A DNA stretch of 64,000 bases from Pseudomonas sp. LP_7_YM. Lineage in GTDB: Bacteria > Pseudomonadota > Gammaproteobacteria > Pseudomonadales > Pseudomonadaceae. The first letter of the stretch is position 1. Every line of letters begins with the position of its first letter. Position numbers and translations under genes: made by a program. Shown one piece after another: positions 9,034 to 18,285 of the stretch. Below the pieces are notes generated by a model. It saw nothing but the letters and a program-made list of their open reading frames with translations. It made no database searches and had not been told where the DNA came from. The stretch spans positions 496,001 to 560,000 of the forward strand of contig NZ_SOCT01000003.1 in NCBI RefSeq assembly GCF_004364435.1, read 5' to 3'.

Positions 9034-9429
9034 TCAATGATTCCCGTGCAGCCTGCTCATCAACTGCGCTTCAGCCTGAGTCAAACCACAGGACTGAGTA
9101 AGCTCATCGACACTGGCGCCCATGCCGACCAGACGCGCAGCCTGAGCGAAAGACAGTGTCGAGGGGTCACGCTGTTCAAGCGCCGTGATCTTGTCGGGCA
9201 GCGGCGCGACGATGGCATGCAACTCGTGCAGGTCCTCGCCCATCCGCACCGTACCGCCCTGATAATTTTCCAGGCGGCGAGCCAGTTCACGGATGCGCTG
9301 ATCACGCAGCGAGTCGGCTTCGACTTGCTGCACGGCCAGGGTGCGTTGGCGTTTGGTGTAGGCCATGAACATCGCGACCGTCGCGATCCACAACACCGCC
9401 AGGAAAATGACCGCAACCTCGAAAATCAA
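9034..9429 (-). CDS. DUF2802 family membrane-anchored protein
   Basis: A 131-residue protein with one N-terminal membrane helix (IFEVAVIFLAVLWIATVAMFMAY), a charged coiled-coil stretch (residues about 27-85) and a C-terminal helix-turn-helix-like motif, FAQAARLVGMGASVDELTQSCGLTQAEAQLMSRLH. Proteins of this shape regularly follow cheW in Pseudomonas; the function is unknown. The only start that fits is TTG at 9429, directly after the cheW stop, which implies reinitiation. The C-terminal motif resembles the DNA-binding part of response regulators but could equally mediate protein contacts. Confidence 0.75.
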   Translation of the reverse strand: MIFEVAVIFLAVLWIATVAMFMAYTKRQRTLAVQQVEADSLRDQRIRELARRLENYQGGTVRMGEDLHELHAIVAPLPDKITALEQRDPSTLSFAQAARLVGMGASVDELTQSCGLTQAEAQLMSRLHGNH

Positions 9430-9909
9430 TCAGATGCTCTCCAGTTCGGACCACTCTTCCTCGGACATCATTTTGTCCAGCTCCACGAGGATCAGCAGCT
9501 CGCCGTTCTTGTTGCACACGCCCTGGATGAACTTGGCGGACTCGTCGTTGCCCACGTTAGGTGCGGTTTCGACTTCGGACTGACGCAGATAGACCACCTC
9601 CGCCACGCTATCGACAAGTATTCCGACCACTTGCTTATCGGCCTCGATGATCACGATACGCGTGTTGTCGCTGACTTCAACCGGCGACAGACCAAAGCGC
9701 TGGCGGGTGTCGATCACGGTCACCACGTTGCCGCGCAGATTGATGATACCCAACACGTAGCTAGGCGCACCTGGGACAGGCGCGATCTCGGTGTAGCGCA
9801 GCACTTCCTGAACCTGCATCACGTTGATGCCATACGACTCGTTGTCCAGTTTGAAGGTGACCCATTGCAGGATCGGATCTTCGGAACCCTGTGCTGACGA
9901 CTTCTTCAT
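9430..9909 (-). CDS. cheW: Chemotaxis coupling protein CheW
   Basis: Links chemoreceptors to the CheA kinase in the polar array. It has 159 residues from ATG 9909 (MKKSSAQGSEDPILQWVTF), which has GGGGTAGGGGT just upstream. The longer frame adds 37 residues that overlap the preceding gene without homology. The CheW fold is seen in ESYGINVMQVQEVLRYTE, LGIINLRGNVVTVIDTR (the LRG...D signature) and the C-terminal GELLILVELDKMM. It overlaps no neighbour and lies 70 bases after the ParP-like gene. Confidence 0.95.
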   Translation of the reverse strand: MKKSSAQGSEDPILQWVTFKLDNESYGINVMQVQEVLRYTEIAPVPGAPSYVLGIINLRGNVVTVIDTRQRFGLSPVEVSDNTRIVIIEADKQVVGILVDSVAEVVYLRQSEVETAPNVGNDESAKFIQGVCNKNGELLILVELDKMMSEEEWSELESI

Positions 9910-9979
9910 ACCCCTACCCCTTGCGTGTTGTGCTCTGCAGACGATGCGCTCGCGCCGTCCTGTGTTTATCTGATGATGT

Positions 9980-10837
9980 TTATTTAAGTGTTTGCATCTG
10001 CTTGACCGCGCCGCTGGCAATCAGCTCGGCCAATTCGGAAACGTCCAGCAACGCACACATGTGCTCGATCACCGTCCCGGCCAGCCAAGGCCGTTGACCG
10101 CGATGGCTGCGCCATTTGATTTCGTCGGGGTTCAGGCGCAGCGAACGGCTGACCTGATGCACCGCCAAACCCCACTCATAGCCCTGAACCGAAATGACGT
10201 ATTGCAGGCCTTGACGAAAATCGTCGCGATAACGATCTGGCATGATCCAGCGCGCTGTATCCAATACTTTCAGATTGCCCGCCTGGCTGGGCAGGATCCC
10301 GAGGAACCAGTCCGGCTGACCGAACAAAGGTGTCAGGTCATGCCCGGCCAAAGGATAGATCGACCCCAGGCACACCAACGGCACGGCCAGGGTCAGCCCG
10401 GCCACATCGAACAGCAAACACTCGAAGGGCTCGGCTGCCCAATCGGGACGTGCGTCTGCGGTCGGTGTCGGTGTCGCGGAGCGCTGCACAGGCAGGTGAA
10501 CGTCGACCACCGGCTCAACCACTGCAGGCATGATCTCAACAGGTGCAATGACCGGAGGCAGGATGACGGGCTTTTCCAGCACCCTGGCCACGACCGGTTC
10601 GGCAATGGGTCGCGGCGCGGGCGCCGGTTCGAACGCCAATGAAACCGGTGCAGCCATTCGCACAGGCACCACCGAACGCATGCGTGCGTCATGGGCCTGC
10701 TCTTCCAGCACCGCCGCTTGAAACTCATCGATATTTTCGACGACTTCCAGCTCTTCGGTAGCGTCGTGAAGCAATGCATCGAGATAATTCTGCAACGCCA
10801 GTTGTGGCCGTGTTGCGATGTCCAGGGGGCGATTCAT
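9980..10837 (-). CDS. CheW-like domain protein, ParP-type array organiser
   Basis: A 285-residue protein from ATG 10837. Residues 1-140 are proline/valine-rich and probably disordered. Residues about 140-285 form a CheW-like domain (FECLLFDVAGLTLAVPLVCLG, then FLGILPSQAGNLKVLDTARW, and MCALLDVSELAELI). It sits next to a ParA-type ATPase between cheW and motD, which matches the ParP partner of ParC that holds chemoreceptor arrays at the old pole in Vibrio and Pseudomonas. The ParP role rests on this architecture and neighbourhood. It could also be described simply as a second CheW. Confidence 0.8.
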   Translation of the reverse strand: MNRPLDIATRPQLALQNYLDALLHDATEELEVVENIDEFQAAVLEEQAHDARMRSVVPVRMAAPVSLAFEPAPAPRPIAEPVVARVLEKPVILPPVIAPVEIMPAVVEPVVDVHLPVQRSATPTPTADARPDWAAEPFECLLFDVAGLTLAVPLVCLGSIYPLAGHDLTPLFGQPDWFLGILPSQAGNLKVLDTARWIMPDRYRDDFRQGLQYVISVQGYEWGLAVHQVSRSLRLNPDEIKWRSHRGQRPWLAGTVIEHMCALLDVSELAELIASGAVKQMQTLK

Positions 10838-10951
10838 ACGGGAGCCCGAAAATAAGTGATGCAATGATTGCCTGTACCACTTATCGGCTGCACAGCAGGC
10901 CGACTTGAGCGCGCAGACGCACGACGCATGAATAAACGATCAGCGGACACC

Positions 10952-11740
10952 TCAGGCCACCTGCCCGACAAGCTGCTCGGTGAGCATATGCTTGAGCAAC
11001 GTGCGGTAAGCCAGCACGCCACGGCTCTTGTTATCGAACTGCGAAGGCGTCACCCCGGCACGGCTGGCATCACGCAGCCGTGTATCGACGGGAATGTAAG
11101 CCTTCCACACGTGCTCGGGGAAACTGTCGCGCAGCAATTTGAGCGTGCCCATCGACGCCTGTGTACGGCGGTCGAACAAGGTCGGCACGATGGTGTACGG
11201 CAGCGGCACCTTGCGCGAGCGGTTGATCATCGCCAGCGTATTGACCATACGCTCCAGACCCTTGACCGCCAGGAACTCGGTCTGCACGGGTATCGCCAGC
11301 TGCTGACTGGCAGCCAACGCATTAACCATGAGCACGCCCAGCAACGGCGGGCTATCAATGATCGCATAGTCGAAATCCTGCCACAGCTGCGCAAGGCTCT
11401 TGGCGATCACCAGCCCAAGGCCGCTCTGACCCGGTGACTGACGTTCGAGGGTGGCCAGCGCCGTACTGGACGGCAGCAGGGAAATGCGCTGATCGCTGGT
11501 CGGTAACAGCAATTGGCCGGGCAAGCCGTCAGGCACCACGCCCTTATGCAGGAACAGGTCGAAACAGCTGTGCTCCAACACATCGGGATCATGGCCGAAA
11601 TAGCTGGTCATCGAACCATGGGGGTCCAGGTCGACCACGACCACACGTTTGCCCGCCTCGGCCAGCAAACCGGCTAAAGCGATTGAGGTGGTGGTCTTTC
11701 CGACCCCGCCTTTCTGATTGGCTACTGCCCAGACTCTCAT
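10952..11740 (-). CDS. ParA-family ATPase, ParC-type polar localiser
   Basis: A 262-residue Walker-type ATPase with the deviant Walker A KGGVGKTTT (residues 10-18), Walker A' VVVVDLDPHGS, and IIDSPPLLG as Walker B. It is too far from parB/oriC genes to be the chromosome segregation protein. Its place between the ParP-like gene and motD fits ParC, which positions chemotaxis arrays at the cell pole. ATG 11740 is the first codon of MRVWAVANQKGG. The 114-base gap to the next gene shows no clear terminator. Confidence 0.88.
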   Translation of the reverse strand: MRVWAVANQKGGVGKTTTSIALAGLLAEAGKRVVVVDLDPHGSMTSYFGHDPDVLEHSCFDLFLHKGVVPDGLPGQLLLPTSDQRISLLPSSTALATLERQSPGQSGLGLVIAKSLAQLWQDFDYAIIDSPPLLGVLMVNALAASQQLAIPVQTEFLAVKGLERMVNTLAMINRSRKVPLPYTIVPTLFDRRTQASMGTLKLLRDSFPEHVWKAYIPVDTRLRDASRAGVTPSQFDNKSRGVLAYRTLLKHMLTEQLVGQVA

Positions 11741-11782
11741 GTGTTCGCGTTCCCCCCAGCCACTACCATGACCGAGATCGAG

Positions 11783-12664
11783 TTAAGGGGCAGATGACGA
11801 AGATTTGACGCCCTGCGGCGGTTTGGCTGGGACTGGTGCAGTTTGTGTGCCAGCACGACGCAATGCTGCATCGGGTTTTGCATTGGCGGCCGTGCCTGAG
11901 CCGGTCAGGCTGCGGCGCACGTCGAGATTGCGCGAGATGACCAGTACCACACGGCGGTTGCGCGCGCGTCCGTCGGCGGTGGCATTGGAGGCCAGGGGCT
12001 GGAACTCGCCGTACCCCACCGAAGCCAGTCGCGCCGGGCTGATTCCGTCCATGGCCAGCAGCCGTACGATGCTCGAAGAGCGTGCTGAAGACAGCTCCCA
12101 ATTGCTCGGGAATTGCGCCGTGCTGATCGGCTGGTTATCGGTGAAACCTTCGACGTGGACCGGGTTATCAAACGGTTTTATGATCTTCGCCACCTTGTCG
12201 ATCAAGTCGAAGGCCAGGTCACTGGGCATGGCGTCACCACTGCCGAACAGCAGGCTGGAGTTGAGCTCGATCTCGATCCACAGCTCGTTGCCACGCACGG
12301 TCATCTGGTCTGAAGCGATCAGGTCGCCGAAGGCTGTATTGACGTCGTCGGCAATCGCCTTGAGCGGATCCTGCACGGCCTGACCCAACGCTGCGTCATT
12401 CTGATCGCTGTCCTGCACCAAGGGATCGGCGGGGCGAACCGTCTGGGGTTTCTGCTCACCGATGGGGATAGGCTTGACGCTGCGCTCGGCTTCGTTGAAC
12501 ACGCCGACCAACGCCTCGGAGAGCACCTTGTATTTGCCTTCGTTGAGCGACGAAATCGAATACATGACCACGAAAAAGGCGAACAGCAAGGTGATGAAGT
12601 CGGCGTAGGACACCAGCCAGCGTTCATGATTTTCGTGTTCCTCAACGCGACGTCGACGAGCCAT
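11783..12664 (-). CDS. motD: Flagellar stator subunit MotD (MotB family)
   Basis: Peptidoglycan-anchored stator partner of MotC; Pseudomonas uses MotAB and MotCD. It has 293 residues. The N-terminal basic segment and single helix SYADFITLLFAFFVVMYS carry the proton-binding aspartate D22, followed by a plug/linker and an OmpA-like domain (about 150-250) with GFTDNQPIST and LSSARSSSIVRLL. The C-terminal 45 residues are a low-complexity Ala/Pro/Ser tail. It starts seven bases after the motC stop. Adjacency to cheAB and motC rather than motAB supports MotD. Confidence 0.93.
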   Translation of the reverse strand: MARRRRVEEHENHERWLVSYADFITLLFAFFVVMYSISSLNEGKYKVLSEALVGVFNEAERSVKPIPIGEQKPQTVRPADPLVQDSDQNDAALGQAVQDPLKAIADDVNTAFGDLIASDQMTVRGNELWIEIELNSSLLFGSGDAMPSDLAFDLIDKVAKIIKPFDNPVHVEGFTDNQPISTAQFPSNWELSSARSSSIVRLLAMDGISPARLASVGYGEFQPLASNATADGRARNRRVVLVISRNLDVRRSLTGSGTAANAKPDAALRRAGTQTAPVPAKPPQGVKSSSSAP

Positions 12665-12671
12665 CAGCGCA

Positions 12672-13412
12672 TCACTCCATGAAGCCTTGCAGCTTCAATT
12701 CGATCGAGCGCGGATTCTCGCCTTCGGCAATCGACAGCAGACCCTCCAGCAGCATTTCGCGATAACGCGACTGACGGATGGCCACCGCCTTCAGCTTGTT
12801 GGCCACCGGCAGCAGGATCAGGTTGGCCGAGGCCACGCCATAGATGGTCGCCACGAAAGCCACGGCAATGCCGCTGCCCAGCTGATTGGGATCGGCCAGG
12901 TTACCCATCACATGAATCAGGCCCATGACCGCACCGATGATGCCCACGGTGGGCGCATACCCGCCCATGCTTTCGAAGACTTTGGCAGCCTGGATGTCAC
13001 GGCCTTCCTGGGTCAGGAAATCCACTTCCAGAATCCCGCGAATGGCCTCCGGCTCGACACCATCGACCAGCAACTGCAGGCCTTTGCGCGAGTAATCGTC
13101 GGGCTCGGCGTCGGCAATGCTCTCCAGCCCCAGCAGGCCTTCCTTGCGCGCGGTCAGGCTCCAGGAAACGACGCGATCAATGCCGCCAGCCAGATCGATA
13201 CGTGGCGGAAACAGGATCCAGATAAAGATCTGGATCGCACGCTTGAATGCACTCATCGGCGTCTGCAGCAGACTCGCTGCCAGCGTGCCGCCAAGCACGA
13301 TCAATGCAGCCGGACCGTTGAGCAGAGCCCCCAGGTGACCGCCTTCCAGAAAATTGCCGCCAATGATCGCAACGAATGCCAGGATAATCCCGATCAGGGT
13401 CAAAACATCCAT
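12672..13412 (-). CDS. motC: Flagellar stator subunit MotC (MotA family)
   Basis: Membrane stator subunit that converts ion flow to torque against FliG. It has 246 residues from ATG 13412, which shares one base with the cheB stop (TGATG). An upstream GTG would add three residues. It has four membrane helices, the ESMGGYAPTVGIIGAVMGLIH region with the conserved proline, and the cytoplasmic loop with charged residues that contact FliG. Confidence 0.94.
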   Translation of the reverse strand: MDVLTLIGIILAFVAIIGGNFLEGGHLGALLNGPAALIVLGGTLAASLLQTPMSAFKRAIQIFIWILFPPRIDLAGGIDRVVSWSLTARKEGLLGLESIADAEPDDYSRKGLQLLVDGVEPEAIRGILEVDFLTQEGRDIQAAKVFESMGGYAPTVGIIGAVMGLIHVMGNLADPNQLGSGIAVAFVATIYGVASANLILLPVANKLKAVAIRQSRYREMLLEGLLSIAEGENPRSIELKLQGFME

Positions 13413-14563
13413 CACAGACACGCCTCGACCAGGTGACGCCCGAAATCATCCAGACTGTAGACCGCGTCTGCCAGATCGGCTTTGACGATGGCCATTGGCA
13501 TGCCATAGATGACGCAGCTGGCCTCGTCCTGCGCCCAGACCTGACTGCCGCCCTGCTTGAGCAGACGCGCGCCTTCACGGCCGTCCGCGCCCATGCCGGT
13601 CAGGACCACAGCCAGCACCTTGTCACCATAGGACTTGGCTGCCGAGCCGAAGGTGATGTCGACGCATGGTTTGTAGTTCAGGCGTTCATCGCCAGGCAGG
13701 ATTTTTACCGCACCACGGCCATCGACCATCATTTGCTTGCCGCCAGGGGCCAGCAGGGCCAGGCCCGGACGCAGAATGTCGCCATCTTCGGCTTCCTTGA
13801 CGTTGATGCGACACAGCTTGTCCAGACGCTCGGCAAACGCTTTGGTGAACGCCGCGGGCATGTGCTGAATCAGTACGATGGGTGCCGGAAAGTTGGCAGG
13901 CAATTGGGTCAGCACGCGCTGCAACGCCACCGGGCCGCCTGTAGAGGTGCCAATGGCGACCAGCTTGTAAGCCTTGCGCTTGGGTGCAGAGGAAGTCGAC
14001 GCATGCGGCGCAGCATGAGAGGCGCTGGGACGCGCAGGCGCAGGCTGGCGAGTGGCGCTGGTCGAGGGTGCCGGACTGCGCAACGAACCGGCGGCAGTTG
14101 CTGCGGCAGGGGCAGGCGTGGCAACCGGGGTCGCAGGAGCACTGCCATAGCCAGTGAAGCGGCGGTTACTGCGAGAGATGGTATGCACCTTCTCGCACAG
14201 CATCTGTTTGACCTTTTCGGGATTGCGCGAGATGTCTTCGAAGTTTTTCGGCAGGTAATCCACCGCACCGGCATCCAGTGCATCCAGGGTGACCCGGGCG
14301 CCTTCGTGAGTCAGTGAGGAGAACATCAGAACCGGGGTCGGACAACGCTGCATGATATGGCGGACAGCGGTGATGCCATCCATCATCGGCATTTCGTAGT
14401 CCATGGTGATCACGTCAGGCTTGAGGGCCAGAGCCTGATCGATCGCTTCCTTGCCGTTTGTGGCGGTGCCTACCACTTGAATCGTGGGATCTGAAGAGAG
14501 AATTTCCGAAACGCGACGACGGAAGAAACCCGAATCGTCGACGACGAGAACCTTGACTGCCAT
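13412..14563 (-). CDS. cheB: Chemotaxis protein-glutamate methylesterase CheB
   Basis: Response regulator methylesterase/deamidase that resets chemoreceptors. It has 383 residues from ATG 14563 ([12 protein letters not shown]). The receiver domain (1-120) has phospho-acceptor D55 in [12 protein letters not shown]. An Ala/Pro/Ser-rich linker (about 135-185) precedes the CheB catalytic domain with AIGTSTGGP (catalytic serine), LIQHMPAAF (histidine) and [11 protein letters not shown] (aspartate). It follows cheA with a 48-base gap. Confidence 0.96.
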   Translation of the reverse strand: MAVKVLVVDDSGFFRRRVSEILSSDPTIQVVGTATNGKEAIDQALALKPDVITMDYEMPMMDGITAVRHIMQRCPTPVLMFSSLTHEGARVTLDALDAGAVDYLPKNFEDISRNPEKVKQMLCEKVHTISRSNRRFTGYGSAPATPVATPAPAAATAAGSLRSPAPSTSATRQPAPARPSASHAAPHASTSSAPKRKAYKLVAIGTSTGGPVALQRVLTQLPANFPAPIVLIQHMPAAFTKAFAERLDKLCRINVKEAEDGDILRPGLALLAPGGKQMMVDGRGAVKILPGDERLNYKPCVDITFGSAAKSYGDKVLAVVLTGMGADGREGARLLKQGGSQVWAQDEASCVIYGMPMAIVKADLADAVYSLDDFGRHLVEACL

Positions 14564-14611
14564 AAACACTCCGTAGAGCGCGCGGTTTCTTGAAGGGCCG
14601 CGCGCCCAGAA

Positions 14612-16909
14612 TCAAATACGCCGCGCGGCGTATCGCTTGAGCATGCTCGGTACATCGAGAATCAGCGCGATGCGGCCGTCACCGGTGATGGTGGCGCCCG
14701 ACATGCCCGGCGTACCCTGCAACATCTTGCCCAGCGGTTTGATGACCACTTCTTCCTGGCCTACCAGTTGATCGACGACGAAGCCGATGCGCTGGGTGCC
14801 GACCGAGAGGATCACCACGTGGCCTTCGCGTTGCTCTTCGTGAGCGGCCGAGCTGACCAGCCAGCGCTTGAGGTAGAACAGTGGCAACGCTTTGTCGCGC
14901 ACGATGACCACTTCCTGCCCATCGACGACGTTGGTGGTCGACAGGTCCAGGTGGAAGATCTCGTTGACGTTGACCAGAGGGAAGGCGAAAGCCTGATTGC
15001 CCAGCATCACCATCAGGGTCGGCATGATCGCCAGGGTCAACGGCACCTTGATGACGATCTTCGAACCCTGGCCTTTTGTGGAGTAGATATTGATCGAACC
15101 GTTGAGCTGAGCGATCTTGGTCTTCACCACGTCCATGCCCACGCCACGGCCCGACACGTCGGAGATCTCGGTCTTGGTCGAGAAACCCGGGGCGAAGATC
15201 AGGTTGTAGCAATCGGTGTCGCTCAGACGGTCGGCGGCGTCCTTGTCCATCACTCCGCGCTTGACCGCGATGGCGCGCAACACCGCCGGGTCCATGCCTT
15301 TGCCGTCATCGGAAATCGACAGCAAGATGTGATCGCCCTCCTGTTCCGCCGAGAGCACGACGCGACCGCCACGGGCCTTGCCCGATGCTTCGCGCTCCTC
15401 CGGCGATTCGATGCCGTGGTCCACGGCGTTGCGCACCAAGTGCACTAAGGGGTCGGCCAGCGCCTCGACAAGGTTCTTGTCCAGGTCGGTTTCTTCGCCC
15501 ACCAGCTCCAGGTTGATTTCTTTCTTCAGTTGGCGCGCCAGGTCGCGGACCAGTCGCGGGAAGCGGCCGAAGACTTTCTTGATCGGCTGCATGCGGGTCT
15601 TCATCACCGCGGTCTGCAGGTCGGCAGTGACCACGTCCAGGTTGGACACGGCCTTGGACATGGCCTCATCGCCGCTGTTCAGACCCAGGCGCACCAGGCG
15701 GTTACGCACCAGCACCAGCTCGCCGACCATGTTCATGATCTCGTCCAGCCGAGCGGTATCGACGCGCACGGTGGTTTCCGCTTCGGTGTGGGCCTTGTCG
15801 CTCGGTGTCGGCGCTGGCGCCGGAGCACGGGCAGCAGCTGGAGCCGCAGCGGGCGCTGCTTTTGCCGGAGCAGGTGCTGCGACAGGTGCAGCCGCCGCCG
15901 GCTTGGCAGGTTCGGCTTTCTTGACCGGCGCTGTTGCCGTCGCAGCCGGAGCGCTCGCGGCAACGGCAGGCTCGAACTTGCCCTTGCCGTGCAACTGGTC
16001 GAGCAGTGCTTCAAATTCGTTATCGGTGATTTCATCCGACGCCGACGCAGTCGCAGTCGCCTCGGTAGCGGCAGGTGCAGCAACTGCCGGCGCTACGCCA
16101 GCGTCAGCTGTGAATGCGCCTTTGCCGTGCAGCTGGTCGAGCAACGCCTCGAATTCGTCATCGGTGATTTCGTCGCCGGTAGGCGCGGCAGGTGCGACAG
16201 CCGGCGCAGCAGCGGCGCTGGGCGCAGCGACCGGGTCAACGGCGAACTGGCCTTTGCCATGCAACTGATCAAGCAGGGATTCGAATTCCGCGTCGGTGAT
16301 GTCGTCACTGCCGGCTTGAGCAGATGGCGTTGCGGGTGTCGGGACAGGCGCTGCCGGTACAGGTGCAGGCGCAGCTATCGCAGCACCCGCCGCTTCTGCC
16401 TTGACCGCATTGAGCGAGTCCAGCAGTTGTTCGAATTCGTGATCGGTGATGTCTTCGGACGGCGCTTCTACAGCTGGCTCTTCAACCGCATCGGGCGCGG
16501 CAAGCACTTCGTCAGCGGCGGCAGGTTCTGCCAGACGCGCCAATGCGGCGAGCAGTTCAGGGGTGGCGGGAGTGACGTGCGACCGCTCACGAACCTGACC
16601 GAACATGCTGTTGACGGTATCCAGGGCTTCGAGCACGACGTCCATGAGCTCCGAGTCGACCCGGCGCTCACCTTTGCGCAGGATGTCGAACACGTTTTCG
16701 GCGATGTGACAGCATTCAACCAGCTCATTAAGCTGGAGGAAGCCGGCGCCTCCTTTTACAGTGTGAAAACCGCGAAAAATTGCATTGAGCAGGTCCGCAT
16801 CATCCGGTCGGCTTTCCAGCTCGACCAGTTGCTCGGACAACTGCTCCAGAATCTCGCCGGCCTCTACCAGAAAATCCTGAAGGATTTCTTCATCGGCGCC
16901 GAAGCTCAT
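14612..16909 (-). CDS. cheA: Chemotaxis histidine kinase CheA with four repeated acidic LLDQLHGKG motifs
   Basis: Sensor kinase of the flagellar chemotaxis pathway; phosphorylates CheY and CheB. It has 765 residues. The P1 HPt domain (1-110) has the phosphohistidine in FHTVKGGAGF (H49). The linker (about 130-375) holds four copies of an acidic motif: EDITDHEFEQLLDSL (152-166), DDITDAEFESLLDQLHGKG (202-220), DEITDDEFEALLDQLHGKG (246-264) and DEITDNEFEALLDQLHGKG (292-310), separated by Ala/Pro-rich spacers. No folded P2 domain is apparent. P3 dimerisation (about 375-440, RVDTARLDEIMNMVGELVLVR), the P4 kinase (N box NAVDHGIE 494-501, G1 SDDGKGMD, F box FAPGFST, G2 GRGVGMDVV) and the P5 CheW-like domain (630-765) follow. 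Confidence 0.97.
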   Translation of the reverse strand: MSFGADEEILQDFLVEAGEILEQLSEQLVELESRPDDADLLNAIFRGFHTVKGGAGFLQLNELVECCHIAENVFDILRKGERRVDSELMDVVLEALDTVNSMFGQVRERSHVTPATPELLAALARLAEPAAADEVLAAPDAVEEPAVEAPSEDITDHEFEQLLDSLNAVKAEAAGAAIAAPAPVPAAPVPTPATPSAQAGSDDITDAEFESLLDQLHGKGQFAVDPVAAPSAAAAPAVAPAAPTGDEITDDEFEALLDQLHGKGAFTADAGVAPAVAAPAATEATATASASDEITDNEFEALLDQLHGKGKFEPAVAASAPAATATAPVKKAEPAKPAAAAPVAAPAPAKAAPAAAPAAARAPAPAPTPSDKAHTEAETTVRVDTARLDEIMNMVGELVLVRNRLVRLGLNSGDEAMSKAVSNLDVVTADLQTAVMKTRMQPIKKVFGRFPRLVRDLARQLKKEINLELVGEETDLDKNLVEALADPLVHLVRNAVDHGIESPEEREASGKARGGRVVLSAEQEGDHILLSISDDGKGMDPAVLRAIAVKRGVMDKDAADRLSDTDCYNLIFAPGFSTKTEISDVSGRGVGMDVVKTKIAQLNGSINIYSTKGQGSKIVIKVPLTLAIMPTLMVMLGNQAFAFPLVNVNEIFHLDLSTTNVVDGQEVVIVRDKALPLFYLKRWLVSSAAHEEQREGHVVILSVGTQRIGFVVDQLVGQEEVVIKPLGKMLQGTPGMSGATITGDGRIALILDVPSMLKRYAARRI
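15974..16459 (-). repeat. Four in-frame repeats in cheA coding for ITDxEFExLLDQLHGKG
   Basis: The repeats map to 16400-16459, 16244-16309, 16112-16174 and 15974-16039, reading from the N-terminus. The last three share 13 or more of 18 residues. The first is diverged (LLDSLNAVK). Spacers of 25-30 residues are Ala/Pro/Val-rich. The DNA copies differ at many third positions, so they are old, selected protein repeats rather than a fresh tandem duplication. Confidence 0.9.
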
Positions 16910-17046
16910 TGGGGGTGCTCCTAAAATTAACCGTCAAACCGATCCAGGAGCTGCATTGTCGGTCAGCACGCATTGCTTTCGTCGAAGCATTGGCGCGCAG
17001 TCCCTGCAGCCACTTTCACATAGAACCCGAAGGCTGAATTCGAAAA

Positions 17047-17835
17047 TCAAAACCCCAGGCTGGATAGCAGATCGTCAACATCATCCTGACCGGATACGAC
17101 GTCTTCACGTTTATCGGCATGAATCTGCGGACCTTCACCCTTGGATTGAATTTTTTCCTGTTCTTTTTGCCTGCGAAACTCTTCCTGGTCGTGTTCGATA
17201 CCTGCAAAGCGATCCACCTGGCTGGCCATGAGCACCAGTTTGAGCAGATTGCTTTCGACCTCGGTTACCAGCGTGGTCACACGCTTGATCACCTGTCCGG
17301 TCAGGTCCTGATAGTCCTGAGCCAGCAAAATGTCGTTCAAATGAGTGGCGACCTCATGGGTCTCCTTCTCGCTACGCGTCAGAAAACCATCGACGCGGCG
17401 GGCCAGATCACGAAACTCCTCGGCGCTTATCTCGCGACGCATGAAGCGTCCCCAATCTTCGCTCAAGGCTTTCGCATCGGCGCTCAGGCCATTCATCAGC
17501 GGCGTGCTCTGCTCCACCAGATCCATGGTGCGGTTAGCCGCGCCTTCCGTCAGCCTGACAACATACGACAGGCGCTCGGTGGCATCGGTGATCTGGGACA
17601 CTTCTTCGGCTTGCGGCATGTGCGGGTCAATCTGAAAATTGACGATCGCACTGTGCAGCTCACGCGTCAGCTTGCCAACTTCCTGATACAGGCCGCGATC
17701 GCGCGTCTGATTAAGCTCATGGATAAGTTGCACGGCCTCGCCGAATTTGCCCTTTTCAAGGCTCGCGACCAGCTCTTGTGCGTGTTTCTTCAGGGTTGAC
17801 TCGAAGTCACCCATTGTCGAATCTATAGAATCCAT
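17047..17835 (-). CDS. cheZ: CheY-P phosphatase CheZ
   Basis: Dephosphorylates CheY-P to end tumble or turn signals. It has 262 residues from ATG 17835 (MDSIDSTMGDFESTLKK). The longer frame adds 33 residues that overlap cheY. The long helical hairpin has the catalytic segment QDYQDLTGQVIKR, whose aspartate and glutamine match E. coli D143/Q147. A charged flexible linker leads to the C-terminal CheY-binding peptide DDVDDLLSSLGF. cheY is 19 bases upstream. A later internal ATG (MGDFESTL) is an alternative start. Confidence 0.95.
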   Translation of the reverse strand: MDSIDSTMGDFESTLKKHAQELVASLEKGKFGEAVQLIHELNQTRDRGLYQEVGKLTRELHSAIVNFQIDPHMPQAEEVSQITDATERLSYVVRLTEGAANRTMDLVEQSTPLMNGLSADAKALSEDWGRFMRREISAEEFRDLARRVDGFLTRSEKETHEVATHLNDILLAQDYQDLTGQVIKRVTTLVTEVESNLLKLVLMASQVDRFAGIEHDQEEFRRQKEQEKIQSKGEGPQIHADKREDVVSGQDDVDDLLSSLGF

Positions 17836-17854
17836 AGCGCCCTCGCAGCGGACA

Positions 17855-18229
17855 TCAGCTATTGACGCGCTCGAATATCTTTTCGATTTTCTCTTTGAGC
17901 ACTTGAGCAGTGAACGGCTTGACCACGTAGCCATTCACTCCGGCCTGAGCGGCTTCGATGATCTGCTCACGTTTGGCTTCGGCCGTTACCATCAATACCG
18001 GCAGGCTGCGCAGACGCTCGTCGGCACGGACCTGGCGCAGCAGGTCGATACCGGACATGCCTGGCATGTTCCAGTCGGTCACCAGAAAGTCAAAGGCTCC
18101 GCTCTGCAGCATCGGCAACGCGGTAGTCCCGTCATCTGCTTCGGCCGTGTTGGTGAACCCAAGGTCACGCAACAGGTTTTTTATGATCCGCCGCATCGTT
18201 GAAAAGTCATCAACGATGAGGATTTTCAT
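17855..18229 (-). CDS. cheY: Chemotaxis response regulator CheY
   Basis: Single-domain response regulator that binds FliM when phosphorylated. It has 124 residues from ATG 18229. It shows the acidic pair D7/D8 (LIVDDFS), phospho-acceptor D52 ([11 protein letters not shown]), the switch threonine in LMVTAEAK and the lysine in YVVKPFT. The longer frame adds 21 residues absent from CheY proteins. It lies 262 bases downstream of fliA with a hairpin in between. Confidence 0.97.
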   Translation of the reverse strand: MKILIVDDFSTMRRIIKNLLRDLGFTNTAEADDGTTALPMLQSGAFDFLVTDWNMPGMSGIDLLRQVRADERLRSLPVLMVTAEAKREQIIEAAQAGVNGYVVKPFTAQVLKEKIEKIFERVNS

Positions 18230-18264
18230 GTTCTTGTCCAATTCGACCTCCAAGCAGTCTTTAA

Positions 18265-18285
18265 CGCGTCCAGCTCCTGGACGCG
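18265..18285 (-). other. Hairpin between fliA and cheY
   Basis: CGCGTCCAG and CTGGACGCG form a perfect nine-base stem with a three-base loop, 36 bases before the cheY start. No run of Ts follows on the minus strand, so it is not a standard intrinsic terminator. It may attenuate read-through from fliA or mark the cheY leader. Confidence 0.4.

Noticed and set aside
15530..16924. Long plus-strand open frame opposite cheA
   Set aside because: Complement of the Ala/Pro-rich cheA linker; low complexity, no start signal or family.
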